A DNA stretch of 35,498 nucleotides from Herbaspirillum sp. (GCA_028291765.1 JAQGNR010000259.1:1-35498), one strand, 5' to 3'. Positions 1 through 9,023 are shown, counted from the first letter of the stretch. Program-made: numbers and translations. Notes: generated from the letters alone by a model not told the origin.

Positions 1-1304
1 TGATAGCTCATATTGGTCTGCAGGCCGCGCTTGGAGGTGCACAGCGTGATCACGGCGCCGACATATTCTTGCGGCATGTATAAATTAACGGTGACGATCG
101 GTTCGCGGATTTCTTCGATCTTGACCGATTCCGGCATTTTCGATGGATTGTCCACCATCAAAATACTGCCGTCGCGCATCACCACTTCGTAAATCACCGT
201 GGGCGCAGTGGTGATCAGATCCATGTCGAATTCGCGTTCCAGGCGTTCCTGGACGATTTCCATATGCAGCAGGCCAAGAAAACCGCAGCGGAATCCGAAA
301 CCCAATGCCTGCGATACTTCCGGTTCATACTGCAATGCAGCGTCGTTGAGCTTGAGCTTTTCCAGGGAGTCGCGCAGTTGGTCGTACTGATTGGCTTCCA
401 CCGGAAACAGGCCGGCAAACACTTGCGGCTGGACTTCCTTGAAGCCGGGCAGCGCCGCTTCGGCCGGACGGTTCACCAGCGTCACCGTGTCGCCGACTTT
501 GGCAGCCTTCAGTTCCTTGATGCCGGCGATCACAAATCCGACTTGTCCGGCCGACAACGATTCCCGTCCCTGCGATTTAGGGGTAAATACGCCGACGCTT
601 TCCGTCAGATGCTGGGTGCCGCTGGCCATCAGCATGATCTTGTCCTTCGGCCGCAGGGTGCCGTTTATGACGCGCACCAGCATCACAACGCCGACGTAGT
701 TATCGAACCAGGAGTCGACGATCAGCGCCTGCAGCGGCGCATCGGCATCGCCCTTCGGGGCCGGCACTTTGGCAATCAGCGCTTCCAGTACGTCAATGAC
801 GCCCAGACCGGTCTTGGCCGAACAATGCACCGCATCGGCGGCATCGATGCCGATGACGTCTTCGATTTCGGAAATAGCGTTGTCTGGATCGGCGGACGGC
901 AGATCGATTTTGTTTAGCACAGGCACGACTTCGACGCCCAAATCCAGCGCGGTGTAGCAATTGGCAACCGTTTGCGCTTCAACACCCTGCGATGCATCGA
1001 CCACCAGCAACGCACCTTCGCAAGCCGATAAGGAACGGCTGACTTCATAACTGAAATCGACGTGGCCCGGCGTATCGATCAGGTTCAGGTTGTAGATCGT
1101 GCCGTCCTTGGCTTTATACGACAAGGCAGCGGTTTGCGCTTTGATGGTGATGCCGCGTTCGCGTTCGATATCCATCGAATCCAGCACCTGCGCTTCCATC
1201 TCTCGATTGGATAAACCGCCGCAAAGTTGAATGATGCGATCGGCCAGCGTCGATTTACCGTGGTCGATGTGAGCAATGATGGAGAAGTTGCGTATATTTT
1301 TCAT
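1..1304 (-). CDS. lepA: Elongation factor 4 (LepA), C-terminus outside window
   Basis: Translational GTPase that acts on stalled or mispositioned ribosomes and back-translocates them. About 434 codons are visible of roughly 600 usual for the family; the 3' part lies beyond base 1. The protein begins [20 protein letters not shown]. It shows all five G motifs: the P-loop (AHIDHGKST), the switch I region (ERERGITIK), DTPGH, NKID and SAKTG. Domain II and the start of the EF-G-like domain III ([20 protein letters not shown]) follow. The ATG at 1302-1304 is the only start that keeps the canonical N-terminus. The gene is last in this minus-strand run but is separated from the upstream glutaredoxin-like gene by an intrinsic terminator and a five-unit repeat, so it probably has its own promoter. 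Confidence 0.97.
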   Translation of the reverse strand, partial: MKNIRNFSIIAHIDHGKSTLADRIIQLCGGLSNREMEAQVLDSMDIERERGITIKAQTAALSYKAKDGTIYNLNLIDTPGHVDFSYEVSRSLSACEGALLVVDASQGVEAQTVANCYTALDLGVEVVPVLNKIDLPSADPDNAISEIEDVIGIDAADAVHCSAKTGLGVIDVLEALIAKVPAPKGDADAPLQALIVDSWFDNYVGVVMLVRVINGTLRPKDKIMLMASGTQHLTESVGVFTPKSQGRESLSAGQVGFVIAGIKELKAAKVGDTVTLVNRPAEAALPGFKEVQPQVFAGLFPVEANQYDQLRDSLEKLKLNDAALQYEPEVSQALGFGFRCGFLGLLHMEIVQERLEREFDMDLITTAPTVIYEVVMRDGSILMVDNPSKMPESVKIEEIREPIVTVNLYMPQEYVGAVITLCTSKRGLQTNMSY

Positions 1305-1315
1305 TAATAAGCGGT

Positions 1316-1366
1316 TACAAACAGGTACAAACGAGTTCAAACAAGTATCAAACAAGTACAAACAGG
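1316..1366. repeat. Five tandem ~10-bp repeats in the lepA leader
   Basis: Five consecutive units related to TACAAACAGG lie at 1316-1325, 1326-1335, 1336-1345, 1346-1356 (11 bp) and 1357-1366. They end 12 bp upstream of the lepA start codon. The 10-11 bp period equals one helical turn. In the lepA-sense strand the unit reads CCTGTTTGTA. The function is unknown; it could be a slippage-derived repeat, a phased protein-binding array or part of an unstructured leader. Confidence 0.75.
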
Positions 1367-1370
1367 CGAT

Positions 1371-1417
1371 ACAAAAAAGGCGCTCCGAACGGGGTTAATT
1401 ACCCCAGGCGGGCGCCT
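1371..1417 (-). terminator. Intrinsic terminator after the glutaredoxin-like gene
   Basis: The outer stem AGGCGC (1378-1383) pairs with GCGCCT (1412-1417). The inner stem GGGGT (1391-1395) pairs with ACCCC (1401-1405) around the loop TAATT. On the minus strand the hairpin is followed by six T residues (the A-run at 1373-1378). It sits between the glutaredoxin-like gene and lepA. Confidence 0.7.
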
Positions 1418-1529
1418 GTTCGTAATGATGTTATGCAGGTTATGCGATGGCCGCATTTTACCGGATTTCGCCTTAAAAAGCCCGTCAAATCAAGGACGCA
1501 GCCCCCGCGCCAGACAGGATTTGTGCCGT

Positions 1530-1787
1530 TCAAGCCGCTAAAAATGCCGCCAGGCGCTCTTTGTCGAGAAAATAATGGCATAAGCGGACTGCAGGCGTAT
1601 TTATTTTGCCTGCAAGCAATGCCGGCACCCATTCATCGTAGATGGCGAGCAGCGCCGGATCGGCATCGATATCGACCATCTCAATGGTATATTCACGCTC
1701 GCCCAGCGCGGCGCTCAGCGCAGCTCGCATGTCCTCGCATAAATGGCAATACGAGCGGGAATAGATCGTAAAATTATAAGCCGGCAT
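1530..1787 (-). CDS. Small glutaredoxin-like (DUF836) protein
   Basis: An 85-residue protein with a thioredoxin-like beginning (YNFTIYSRSYCHLCEDM) and a CHLC redox pair near residues 14-17. This is typical of the glutaredoxin-like DUF836 family found next to mucD and lepA in betaproteobacteria. A cis-Pro region (VPALL) follows around residue 54. It is presumably a cytoplasmic thiol-disulfide protein with unknown partner. The ATG at 1785-1787 lies only 17 bp past the degP terminator and has no clear Shine-Dalgarno, so expression may depend on readthrough. Family assignment is good; function is inferred. Confidence 0.8.
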   Translation of the reverse strand: MPAYNFTIYSRSYCHLCEDMRAALSAALGEREYTIEMVDIDADPALLAIYDEWVPALLAGKINTPAVRLCHYFLDKERLAAFLAA

Positions 1788-1803
1788 AAAACCAAATCAG
1801 ATA

Positions 1804-1846
1804 GTAATAAAAAAGGCTGCAAACCTGATTAATAGGTTTGCAGCCT
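1804..1846 (-). terminator. Intrinsic terminator of degP
   Basis: A perfect 13-bp stem, AGGCTGCAAACCT (1814-1826) with AGGTTTGCAGCCT (1834-1846), has a 7-base loop. On the minus strand it is followed by TTTTTTATTAC. It starts 18 bp after the degP stop codon. Confidence 0.9.
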
Positions 1847-1863
1847 CAGCTAATTACCGGCGA

Positions 1864-3345
1864 TCAAGGTGTCTGCGTGAGAGGACGCAAGGTCACGAAC
1901 AGAGAGGAATCCCCACGGCGCACCAGCACAGCCGCCAATTTCTTCGAATCGAGCTTGGCGACCAGCGAGTTGAATTGCTTGGCGTCCTTGATATCGGTAT
2001 TGTTCAAGCGCTGAATCGTATCACCTGGGCGGATACCGACTCTGGCCGCATTGCCTTCCGCTGTTTCAACCAGCACGCCGGAATCGATCTTCATATCTTT
2101 CTTTTGTGCTTCTGTCAGATTGCTGACCGACAGGCCGAGAGCATTCGCAAGCGGTACCGCTGCCGCCGGATTATCGTCCGTCGTGACTACCTTGTCCGGC
2201 TCGACTTCAGCCACAGTCAAGGACAGCTCGCGGCTGGCGCCCTTGCGCCAGATAGTTATTGTGGCGCGAGAACCCGGCTTGATGTTGCCCACCATGCGCG
2301 GCAAATCGTTAGGCTTGTCGATCACGATGCCATTGAATTTCTGGATGATATCGCCCGCTTCAACGCCGGCTTTTTCAGCAGGTCCGGCCGTTTCAACTTT
2401 CGATACCAGCGCGCCCTGCGCCTTGCTCAGCCCCAGCGATTCGGCAACTTCCTTGGTGACGTCGCCGATTTGCACGCCGATGCGGCCCCGGGTCACACGG
2501 CCGCCGGCCTTCAGCTGGTCTGCTACGCGCAATGCTTCATCGATAGGCACCGCGAACGAAATGCCCATGAAGCCGCCGGAACGACTATAAATCTGGGAAT
2601 TGATGCCGACCACTTCGCCCTTCAAATTGATCAGCGGGCCGCCCGAATTACCCGGATTAACCGCGACGTCGGTCTGGATCAACGGCAGATAATCGCCGGT
2701 ATCGCGCGCCTTGGCCGAAACAATGCCCGCTGTGACGGTGTTATCCAGGCCAAACGGCGAACCGATCGCCAATACCCATTCTCCGGCGCGGATCTTGTCC
2801 GAATCGCCGATGGTCAGACGCGGCAGATTGCCGCCTTCGATTTTCAGCAGCGCGACGTCGGTACGTTTATCCGAACCGATGATTTTGGCCTTGAATTCGC
2901 GCTTGTCGGTCAGCGTCACATAAACCTCGCTGGCGCCTTCAACGACGTGTGCGTTGGTCATAATGTAACCATCAGCCGATGTAATGAAGCCGGAACCGAC
3001 ACCACGGGGCACTTCTTCCTGCGACTGCGGCTGAGCTGGCGCCGGTTTGCCGCGCGGCATTGGCTGCTGCGGCATCGGCACGCCGAAGAAGCGGCGGAAA
3101 AATTCCTGCATTTCTTCGTCGGTCTGGGCTGATTGCCCCTGATCCGGCTTGACGCGTTCCGTCGTGCGGATATTCACCACCGCCGGGCCTGTTTTTTCAA
3201 CGATGTCGGCGAAATCGGGCAGATTGATAAGCGCGCCGGCGGGAGCCGCCTGCGCAGCACTCAATGGCATCAAAGCCGAGCTGCAAAGCAGTGCCGACAA
3301 GCATAAAGTCGTGAAGCGGAAAGTCGTTTTCATAGGCTCGTTCAT
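1864..3345 (-). CDS. mucD: DegP/MucD-family periplasmic serine protease
   Basis: Periplasmic HtrA-type protease/chaperone that degrades misfolded envelope proteins and tempers the sigma-E response. The 493 residues start with a signal peptide (hydrophobic core about 10-30, cleavage near AQAAPA). The trypsin-like domain has the catalytic triad H133 (TNAHVVEG), D163 (RTDVALLK) and S234 (NPGNSGGPL). Two PDZ domains follow at about 275-365 and 385-490. A Q/P-rich loop (residues 88-112) precedes the protease core. An in-frame ATG twelve bases downstream of the chosen start (MKTTFRF) is equally plausible. It lies downstream of rpoE-rseA, its usual sigma-E context, but without rseB in between. A strong terminator follows. 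The symbol could equally be degP or degQ. Confidence 0.95.
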   Translation of the reverse strand: MNEPMKTTFRFTTLCLSALLCSSALMPLSAAQAAPAGALINLPDFADIVEKTGPAVVNIRTTERVKPDQGQSAQTDEEMQEFFRRFFGVPMPQQPMPRGKPAPAQPQSQEEVPRGVGSGFITSADGYIMTNAHVVEGASEVYVTLTDKREFKAKIIGSDKRTDVALLKIEGGNLPRLTIGDSDKIRAGEWVLAIGSPFGLDNTVTAGIVSAKARDTGDYLPLIQTDVAVNPGNSGGPLINLKGEVVGINSQIYSRSGGFMGISFAVPIDEALRVADQLKAGGRVTRGRIGVQIGDVTKEVAESLGLSKAQGALVSKVETAGPAEKAGVEAGDIIQKFNGIVIDKPNDLPRMVGNIKPGSRATITIWRKGASRELSLTVAEVEPDKVVTTDDNPAAAVPLANALGLSVSNLTEAQKKDMKIDSGVLVETAEGNAARVGIRPGDTIQRLNNTDIKDAKQFNSLVAKLDSKKLAAVLVRRGDSSLFVTLRPLTQTP

Positions 3346-3628
3346 CTTTTTAAAGTTCGGATGCGATCGCGGAATACATTATTGCGTGATCTGCGTGATC
3401 TACATTATTCAGAAATGTGGCTGCGCTGACAATGGAGAACCAGACCGATCGTAACGCAAATCGGGAAATTTAGCGTAAAGACGCAGACAAGAAATATGTC
3501 AAATTGTAAAACAAACTTGCTCCGAAACTTAAGCGCCCGGACGGCCAATAACGGTTTTGCCAAGAATGGAAATTGAATTTTGCGTTGAAAGAAATTGCGC
3601 CAGCCGGAGGATGGCTGGCGCAAGAGAC
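3346..3628. other. rseA-degP intergenic region lacking rseB
   Basis: A 283-bp stretch occupies the place where rseB/mucB (normally about 1 kb) is expected in the rpoE-rseA-rseB-mucD order. The only reading frame of note (minus strand, 3405-3623) encodes a Phe/Arg-rich peptide with no RseB features. I found no convincing sigma-E promoter for degP here, although one could be present. Confidence 0.6.
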
Positions 3629-4267
3629 TTATTTGTCTGCTTCAACATTGAACGCAGCGGAACGGCTTAATTGCTCGCTGCTTTGTTGTGGAGTAAAACC
3701 TTCATGTGCGCCGAGGAACTTATCGATCTTCGGATCGCGAACAACTTCGCCGTCATGCAGCAGTGTCGCGACCGCTTGGGCATCGGTACCGGCGGCGGCA
3801 GGGGCGCTACTTGCCGTTTGCGTTGATGCCGGCGCCGACGTTGCGGCCGTAGCGACGCCTGTGACAGCAGTGCCGGTTGCTCCGGTTGCCACCACCGCTG
3901 CTGGTTGCGGCTGCAAAATGATCACAATCGCGGCAGCCAGCGACAATGCCAGCGCTGGAATCGCAAAACGCCGCATCATCAGCTTGCCGGTTGTTGCCCG
4001 GGCTTGCTGCTGGCGATCGGCATGCGCCGGCGCAATAATCGTGGGCTCGGCGTCTAGCCGAGCCGAAAATTTCGAAAAGAAGTCCGGGCTCATAGCCACC
4101 GCCGTTTCATCGGAACGCGCTGCGTCGCCGATGAGATGATAGGCGTTCCAGGCAGCCAGTCCCTGCTCCGTGCGCAGAGATGCCAATACGACATCGGCCT
4201 GTGCGTCAGACAGTTCGCCATCGGCAAATGCCGATATTTGTTCCTTGCTCAATTCTTTGGTGTCCAT
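3629..4267 (-). CDS. rseA: Anti-sigma-E factor RseA
   Basis: Inner-membrane anti-sigma factor that holds RpoE inactive. The 212 residues have the RseA N-terminal signature (SKEQISAFADGELSD, then SLRTEQGLAAWNAYHLIGDAARSDE). A single membrane segment lies at about residues 104-120 (FAIPALALSLAAAIVIILQP). The periplasmic tail is Ala/Thr-rich and low complexity at first. The ATG at 4265-4267 has an AAGG stretch upstream. It starts 37 bp after rpoE, so the two are co-transcribed. No RseB partner gene follows, which leaves the usual periplasmic protection of RseA unexplained at this locus. Confidence 0.9.
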   Translation of the reverse strand: MDTKELSKEQISAFADGELSDAQADVVLASLRTEQGLAAWNAYHLIGDAARSDETAVAMSPDFFSKFSARLDAEPTIIAPAHADRQQQARATTGKLMMRRFAIPALALSLAAAIVIILQPQPAAVVATGATGTAVTGVATAATSAPASTQTASSAPAAAGTDAQAVATLLHDGEVVRDPKIDKFLGAHEGFTPQQSSEQLSRSAAFNVEADK

Positions 4268-4304
4268 GGCTTAAAGCCTTGATCCTTTCTTCCCAATTCA
4301 AAAG

Positions 4305-4907
4305 TTACCAGCGTTTATCTATTGCCGTTCCCAGTAACGGCCGTAATTTATCAGCTATGGCCTCTCGTGCGCGGAAGATACGACTGCGTACAGTGCCAAT
4401 AGGACAGCCCATCGCGTCAGCAATTTCGTCATAGCTTAATCCTTCGATCTCTCGAAGCGTTATAGCCATACGCAATTCGTCGGGAAGAGCATCCATAGCC
4501 AGATTCACCGTTTGCGCTATTTGCTTAGTCGCCAACATCGATTCCGGGGTATTGATATCTCTTAGTTGCTCTCCGTCGTCAAAAGTTTCAGCTTCTTCTG
4601 CATCTGCTTCAGTTGAAGTGGGCGCGCGCCGTCCCATTGTTACCAAATAGTTCTTGGCGGTATTAATTCCAATCCTATAAAGCCAGGTATAAAAGGCTGA
4701 ATCGCCCCGGAATTTGGGTAAAGCGCGGTAGGCCTTGATAAACGCCTCCTGCACCACATCCTCGGCCTCAGCCTGGTCGCGAACAAGCCGCAACACAAGC
4801 CGCATCAGCTTTCTCTGGTATTTGATCACCAACAGTTCAAACGCTTTTTTATCGCCGCGCTGAACCCGTTCGACTAAGAGTTGATCAATTTCGCGTTCTG
4901 TGGACAA
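4305..4907 (-). CDS. rpoE: Extracytoplasmic-function sigma factor RpoE (AlgU-type)
   Basis: ECF sigma factor for envelope stress. The 200 residues have region 2 at about 20-90 (DQAEAEDVVQEAFIKAYRAL, FYTWLYRIGINTAKNYL) and region 4 at about 135-190 (LPDELRMAITLREIEGLSYD, then GTVRSRIFRARE). This is the classical RpoE/AlgU pattern. The start is a TTG codon (4905-4907), chosen because AAGGA lies about 7 bases upstream and the product matches the usual MSxREIDQxLV N-terminus. The gene is followed by rseA and preceded by a YgfX-like gene on the same strand. Confidence 0.95.
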   Translation of the reverse strand: MSTEREIDQLLVERVQRGDKKAFELLVIKYQRKLMRLVLRLVRDQAEAEDVVQEAFIKAYRALPKFRGDSAFYTWLYRIGINTAKNYLVTMGRRAPTSTEADAEEAETFDDGEQLRDINTPESMLATKQIAQTVNLAMDALPDELRMAITLREIEGLSYDEIADAMGCPIGTVRSRIFRAREAIADKLRPLLGTAIDKRW

Positions 4908-4986
4908 GCACCGTTCCTTTATTATTTTCTAATAACACAATAATCGGACATGAATGAGCATTGCGAATTATTCGCTAAATAAGTCA

Positions 4987-5496
4987 TCATTTGTCGGAAT
5001 TCATTTGCCGACACGAGGGAGATGGTGACTGCGCTCCATCCTTTCGCGCAGCAATCCAACGGCAGGCAACCGATAGCCGGCGAAAAAGTTCTGGCGAAAG
5101 GTCACCCTGGAAAAATGGGACCGCAATCACTTTTTTATTCTGTAGCCGTAAGCGTAACAGAATAAAGAAGGGCCATAAGGTCGAATCGGGCATCATTTGC
5201 ACAATCTCGAGCTGGTCCATGCCGGCAAAACAACCCTGCCGTCGCCGCAATAGGCTTATTTGTCCGTCGCCTGCGATCATCAATGTGATTTTGCCATATC
5301 GCTTGCGCATTACATGGCAGGCAAAAACCACCAATGTGACACCGGAAATTACAATACCGGCGGTAACACCGGCAGCATCCCGAAATAATTGCAATAAGGC
5401 AACTGCGCCGACCCCGATTAAAGCGGTCGACGCAATTGCCATTAACAACGTCCCGATCTTCGAAGGCCCTGACCGCACTGATATTGCAATCGACAT
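4987..5496 (-). CDS. YgfX-like membrane protein
   Basis: A 169-residue protein with two membrane segments near the N-terminus (about 15-36 and 43-60) and a soluble C-terminal half (ITLMIAGDGQISLLRRRQG, LRLRLQNKKVIAVPFFQGDL). Its size, two-helix hairpin plus beta-rich tail and position between fabF and rpoE fit the YgfX (CptA/DUF1434-type) proteins annotated here in betaproteobacteria. In E. coli, CptA has been described as a toxin acting on the cytoskeleton and as a partner of SdhE; whether that holds here is unknown. The ATG start has GGAAGG upstream, just past the fabF stop codon. The C-terminal 20 residues are polar and variable. Confidence 0.6.
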   Translation of the reverse strand: MSIAISVRSGPSKIGTLLMAIASTALIGVGAVALLQLFRDAAGVTAGIVISGVTLVVFACHVMRKRYGKITLMIAGDGQISLLRRRQGCFAGMDQLEIVQMMPDSTLWPFFILLRLRLQNKKVIAVPFFQGDLSPELFRRLSVACRWIAARKDGAQSPSPSCRQMNSDK

Positions 5497-5517
5497 CGCC
5501 CGGCGCCTTCCAGCAGA

Positions 5518-6780
5518 TTAAACCAGCCTCTTAAACACCAACGCGCCGTTGGTGCCGCCAAAGCCAAAGGAATTTTTCACCGCATAATCAATTTTCATAT
5601 TCCGCGCCTTGTTTGCGCAGTAATCGAGATCGCACAAAGGATCCTGATTGTCGATATTGATTGTCGGCGGTGAAATCTGATGATGGACTGCCAGAACCGT
5701 AAATACCGATTCCAGCCCTCCCGCGCCGCCCAGCAAATGGCCGGTCATCGACTTGGTTGAATTGACCACCAGCTTTTTGGCGTGATCGCCAAATGCAATC
5801 TTGATTGCGTCGCTCTCATTCTGGTCACCCAGAGGGGTCGACGTGCCGTGCGCATTCAAATACTGCACTTCATCCGGATTGACGCCAGCATCTTTGAGTG
5901 CCGACGACACACAGCGGCGAGGACCATCGAGATTCGGCGCAGTCATGTGGTAAGCATCACCGCTCATGCCGAAACCGATCAGCTCAGCATAAATTTTAGC
6001 GCCGCGCGCCTTGGCATGCTCATATTCTTCCAGCACCAGTACACCGGCGCCTTCGCCGAGCACAAAACCATCGCGATCCTTATCCCACGGACGGGAGGCC
6101 GCCGCAGGATCGTCGTTACGCGACGACAGTGCGCGCGCCGAGGCAAATCCACCCAGACCCAGCGGTGAAATGCTGGATTCGGCGCCGCCTGCGATCATGA
6201 CGTCGGCATCGCCGTACATGATCATCCGGCCCGCGGAGCCGATGCAATGCAGCCCGGTGGTGCAAGCAGTCACAATCGCCAAATTCGGCCCTTTCAGACC
6301 GTATTTGATCGACAGATTGCCGGAAATCATATTAATAATCGAGGCCGGGATAAAAAACGGGCTGATGCGCCGCGGGCCGCGATTGGTGAGTTCTGCGTGG
6401 GTTTCCTCGATCAGCGGTAAACCACCGATGCCGGAGCCGATAATGACGCCGATACGATCTGCATCGATCTTATCATCGAGATTATCTTGCTTGTCGGCCA
6501 AACCACTATCCCGAATCGCCTGCATCCCTGCCGCCATGCCGTAATGGATAAAGGTATCCATATGACGGGCTTCTTTGGCAGGCATGTAATCTTCGACATT
6601 GAAGCCTTTTACTTCACCGGCAAAGCGGGTCGTAAAGGCCGAAGCGTCGAATTTGGTAATTGTTGCAATACCCGAGGTACCTGCAGTAATGGCAGCCCAA
6701 GCATCTGCAACCGTATTGCCGACGGGTGAAACACAACCTAAACCGGTAATCACCACCCGGCGTTCACGTGAGCGGCTCAA
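5518..6780 (-). CDS. fabF: 3-oxoacyl-ACP synthase II (KAS II)
   Basis: Condensing enzyme of type II fatty-acid synthesis that elongates acyl-ACP with malonyl-ACP. The 420 residues contain the active-site triad C173 (TACTTGLH), H311 ([11 protein letters not shown]) and H348 ([15 protein letters not shown]). The C-terminal glycine-rich [10 protein letters not shown] motif is present. The start is TTG (6778-6780) with AGGAG six bases upstream; no ATG fits the family N-terminus. It lies 30 bp downstream of acpP in the fab cluster. Confidence 0.97.
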   Translation of the reverse strand: MSRSRERRVVITGLGCVSPVGNTVADAWAAITAGTSGIATITKFDASAFTTRFAGEVKGFNVEDYMPAKEARHMDTFIHYGMAAGMQAIRDSGLADKQDNLDDKIDADRIGVIIGSGIGGLPLIEETHAELTNRGPRRISPFFIPASIINMISGNLSIKYGLKGPNLAIVTACTTGLHCIGSAGRMIMYGDADVMIAGGAESSISPLGLGGFASARALSSRNDDPAAASRPWDKDRDGFVLGEGAGVLVLEEYEHAKARGAKIYAELIGFGMSGDAYHMTAPNLDGPRRCVSSALKDAGVNPDEVQYLNAHGTSTPLGDQNESDAIKIAFGDHAKKLVVNSTKSMTGHLLGGAGGLESVFTVLAVHHQISPPTINIDNQDPLCDLDYCANKARNMKIDYAVKNSFGFGGTNGALVFKRLV

Positions 6781-6810
6781 GCAGTTCTCCTAGAGTCGAT
6801 CAACACAGAA

Positions 6811-7050
6811 TTAAGCCTTGAGATGTGCCTTGGCGTAATCAATCGCCTGCTGCACAGTAGTAATTTTTTCAGCTTCTTCGTCCGGAATTTCCATTTCGAA
6901 CTCATCTTCCAGCGCCATTACCAGTTCAACGGTATCGAGCGAATCAGCGCCCAAATCGTTCACGAACGATGATTCGATTTTGACATCAGCTTCAGCAACA
7001 CCCAGTTGCTCAGCGACGATTTTTTTAACACGTTGTTCGATATCGGACAT
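6811..7050 (-). CDS. acpP: Acyl carrier protein
   Basis: A 79-residue acidic carrier protein of fatty-acid synthesis. S37 in the [12 protein letters not shown] motif is the 4'-phosphopantetheine attachment site. The start at 7048-7050 ([10 protein letters not shown]) is preferred because GGAGG lies 7 bases upstream; another ATG two codons earlier is too close to that SD. It lies between fabG and fabF. A possible extended -10 promoter sits 40 bases upstream, which would suit the high expression of ACP. Confidence 0.97.
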   Translation of the reverse strand: MSDIEQRVKKIVAEQLGVAEADVKIESSFVNDLGADSLDTVELVMALEDEFEMEIPDEEAEKITTVQQAIDYAKAHLKA

Positions 7051-7090
7051 TGTCATACCTCCAGTTGGATCGGTTACAGAAAGTGCGCGC

Positions 7091-7099
7091 ATTTTAGCA
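7091..7099 (-). promoter_or_regulatory. Candidate extended -10 promoter of acpP
   Basis: On the minus strand the sequence TGCTAAAAT matches an extended -10 (TGnTATAAT), about 40 bases upstream of acpP. No good -35 hexamer is visible, as is common for extended -10 promoters. Assigned from sequence alone. Confidence 0.4.
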
Positions 7100-7184
7100 G
7101 ATTTGCGCGCAGAGAATTTACTTTTAGCGGCTACTAATGGCAATATCAGCGATCATTGCCGTCTTGTCGAAAATTAAGCTGGGA

Positions 7185-7940
7185 TTAACCCATATACATG
7201 CCACCGTTGACATGCAATGTTGTACCGGTAATGTAACCGGCTTGTGACGAGGCCAAAAATAATACCGCCGCGGCGACATCTTCCGGCGCCCCCAAACGTC
7301 CCAGTGGAATTTGTTGCAGCAACGCTGCCGTCTGTTGCTCGCCGAGGCCCTTGGTCATATCGGTATCGATGAAGCCGGGCGCAACACAATTGACCGTGAT
7401 ATTGCGGCTGCCGATTTCACGCGCCAGCGCGCGGCTCATGCCGGCGACACCGGCTTTTGCAGCCGCATAATTCATTTGACCGGGATTGCCGGCAGAACCG
7501 ACCACCGAGGTGATATTGATGATGCGTCCCTGCCGGGCTTTCATCATGCCGCGCAATACAGCACGCGATAGACGTGCCACGGCAGTCAGATTGGTAGCGA
7601 TTACGCTGTCCCACTCTTCATCCTTCATGCGCATGGCCAGCTGATCCTGTGTAATACCGGCGTTATTGACCAGAATCGAAATCGCGCCGAATTCTTTTTG
7701 GATTGCATCGATGGTTTCGTTACATGCGGTAGCATCATTCACATTCAACAACATACCTTTGCCATTGCCCGGAGACAACTCTTCAAGATAGGCCGAAATC
7801 GAGTCAGCGCCCTGCTCCGAAGTCGCCGTGCCGATAACGCGCGCACCTTTGGCGATTAATGTTGCCGCGATAGCGCGACCGATACCGCGCGAGGCGCCGG
7901 TCACCAGTGCAATCTGGCCCTGCAATGTTGTGTCTGTCAT
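7185..7940 (-). CDS. fabG: 3-oxoacyl-ACP reductase
   Basis: NADPH-dependent reductase of the fatty-acid elongation cycle and a classical SDR fold protein of 251 residues. It has the nucleotide-binding motif TGASRGIG (14-21), NNAG (92-95) and the catalytic S145, Y158 and K162 (YAAAK). The C-terminus ends in the typical GxTLHVNGGMYM. Its ATG overlaps the fabD stop codon by four bases (ATGA), and GGAG inside the end of fabD serves as SD, so the two are translationally coupled. Confidence 0.97.
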   Translation of the reverse strand: MTDTTLQGQIALVTGASRGIGRAIAATLIAKGARVIGTATSEQGADSISAYLEELSPGNGKGMLLNVNDATACNETIDAIQKEFGAISILVNNAGITQDQLAMRMKDEEWDSVIATNLTAVARLSRAVLRGMMKARQGRIINITSVVGSAGNPGQMNYAAAKAGVAGMSRALAREIGSRNITVNCVAPGFIDTDMTKGLGEQQTAALLQQIPLGRLGAPEDVAAAVLFLASSQAGYITGTTLHVNGGMYMG

Positions 7941-8869
7941 GCCAGCAACTCCAATATTTTATCCAGCGATACCTGATCGACGATGGCCTCGCCGGTCAGA
8001 TCGCCATTAATCCGTTTGGCCAATCCCGCCAGCACTTTGCCGGGCCCGCATTCAATCACATGGGTGATGCCTTCGCCGGCCATTTTTTGTACGGTCTCAA
8101 CCCACCGCACCGCGCTTGCGGCCTGGCGCACCAGCGCATCCTTGATGGCTACCGGATCGTTGTTGATGGCGACGTCGACGTTGTTAATGAGCGGTAAAGC
8201 CGGCGCATTGAATGCAACGTCGTTCAAATAGACGCGCAAACGATCCGAAGCCGGACGCAGTAGAGAAGAGTGGAATGGCGCCGATACCGGCAGAATCAGC
8301 GCGCGTTTGGCGCCTTTTTCTTTGGCCGCATCGCAGGCGCGCTGCACTGCGTCCTTATGGCCGGCAATCACCACTTGCGCAGGCGCATTGAAATTGACCG
8401 CTTCGACTACCTGGCCTTGCGCGGCAGCCGTACAAGCGTCGCGCACATCCTGATCAGACAAACCCAGAATCGCCGCCATGCCGCCTTGACCGACCGGCAC
8501 CGCTTCCTGCATCGCCTGTGCCCGGAAACGCACCAGCGGCAATGCATCTTTAAATGCGATCACACCGGCGGCAACCAGCGCCGAATACTCACCCAAGCTA
8601 TGCCCTGCCACCAGCGCAGGCGCTTTACCGCCCGCAGCCAACCATGCGCGATACGTCGCCACTGCTGCTGTGAGCATGACCGGTTGTGTATTGGTGGTCA
8701 GATCGAGATCTTCCTTCGGGCCTGCGGCGATCAGCTTAGCCAGATCGAATTGCAGCACATCCGACGCTTCGGCAACGGTGTCGCGCACGGCTGCGTTATC
8801 CGCAAAGCCGTTGAGCATACCGATCGCCTGCGAACCCTGGCCGGGAAAAACAAATGCAAATTTCGTCAT
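7937..8869 (-). CDS. fabD: Malonyl-CoA:ACP transacylase
   Basis: Transfers malonyl from CoA to ACP. The 310 residues contain the N-terminal FVFPGQGSQ, the nucleophile S91 in GHSLGEYSAL and catalytic H200 (SAPFHSSLL). The length is standard. The ATG has no good SD and lies in an AT-rich, repetitive leader after fabH. Coupled to fabG downstream. Confidence 0.97.
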   Translation of the reverse strand: MTKFAFVFPGQGSQAIGMLNGFADNAAVRDTVAEASDVLQFDLAKLIAAGPKEDLDLTTNTQPVMLTAAVATYRAWLAAGGKAPALVAGHSLGEYSALVAAGVIAFKDALPLVRFRAQAMQEAVPVGQGGMAAILGLSDQDVRDACTAAAQGQVVEAVNFNAPAQVVIAGHKDAVQRACDAAKEKGAKRALILPVSAPFHSSLLRPASDRLRVYLNDVAFNAPALPLINNVDVAINNDPVAIKDALVRQAASAVRWVETVQKMAGEGITHVIECGPGKVLAGLAKRINGDLTGEAIVDQVSLDKILELLA

Positions 8870-9023
8870 GATAAAAATAAATGCAAAAAAATAAATGCGG
8901 TAAAAATACGTGAAATGAATGCGATAAATCAGGTTTAATTTTTTAATTTGCTTTTTTAATTTGCTTTTAATTTACGTCTTTGCAGGCGTATTCAAATCGT
9001 CGCAAAACATCGCAAAACATCAG
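8870..9023. repeat. AT-rich repetitive spacer between fabH and fabD
   Basis: This 154-bp spacer holds near-repeats: TTTTTAATTTGCTTT-type units (about 8939-8971), several ATAAATGC-like units (8876-8900) and two copies of CGCAAAACAT (9001-9020). It is much more AT-rich than the flanking genes. No reading frame or terminator is obvious. It forms the untranslated leader of fabD. Confidence 0.5.

Noticed and set aside
264..917. Plus-strand 217-codon frame opposite lepA
   Set aside because: Antisense shadow of the well-supported lepA frame.
1316..1366. CRISPR or iteron-type replication origin
   Set aside because: Units are contiguous 10-11-mers in a chromosomal lepA leader; no Rep gene or spacers.
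1975..3132. Long plus-strand reading frame (385 codons) opposite degP
   Set aside because: It is antisense to a clearly real protease gene and translates to an Arg/His/Asp-rich sequence without motifs; GC-rich codon bias produces such shadows.
3405..3623. 72-codon minus-strand frame between rseA and degP as a remnant of rseB
   Set aside because: No signal peptide or RseB-like sequence; Phe/Arg-rich random-looking translation.
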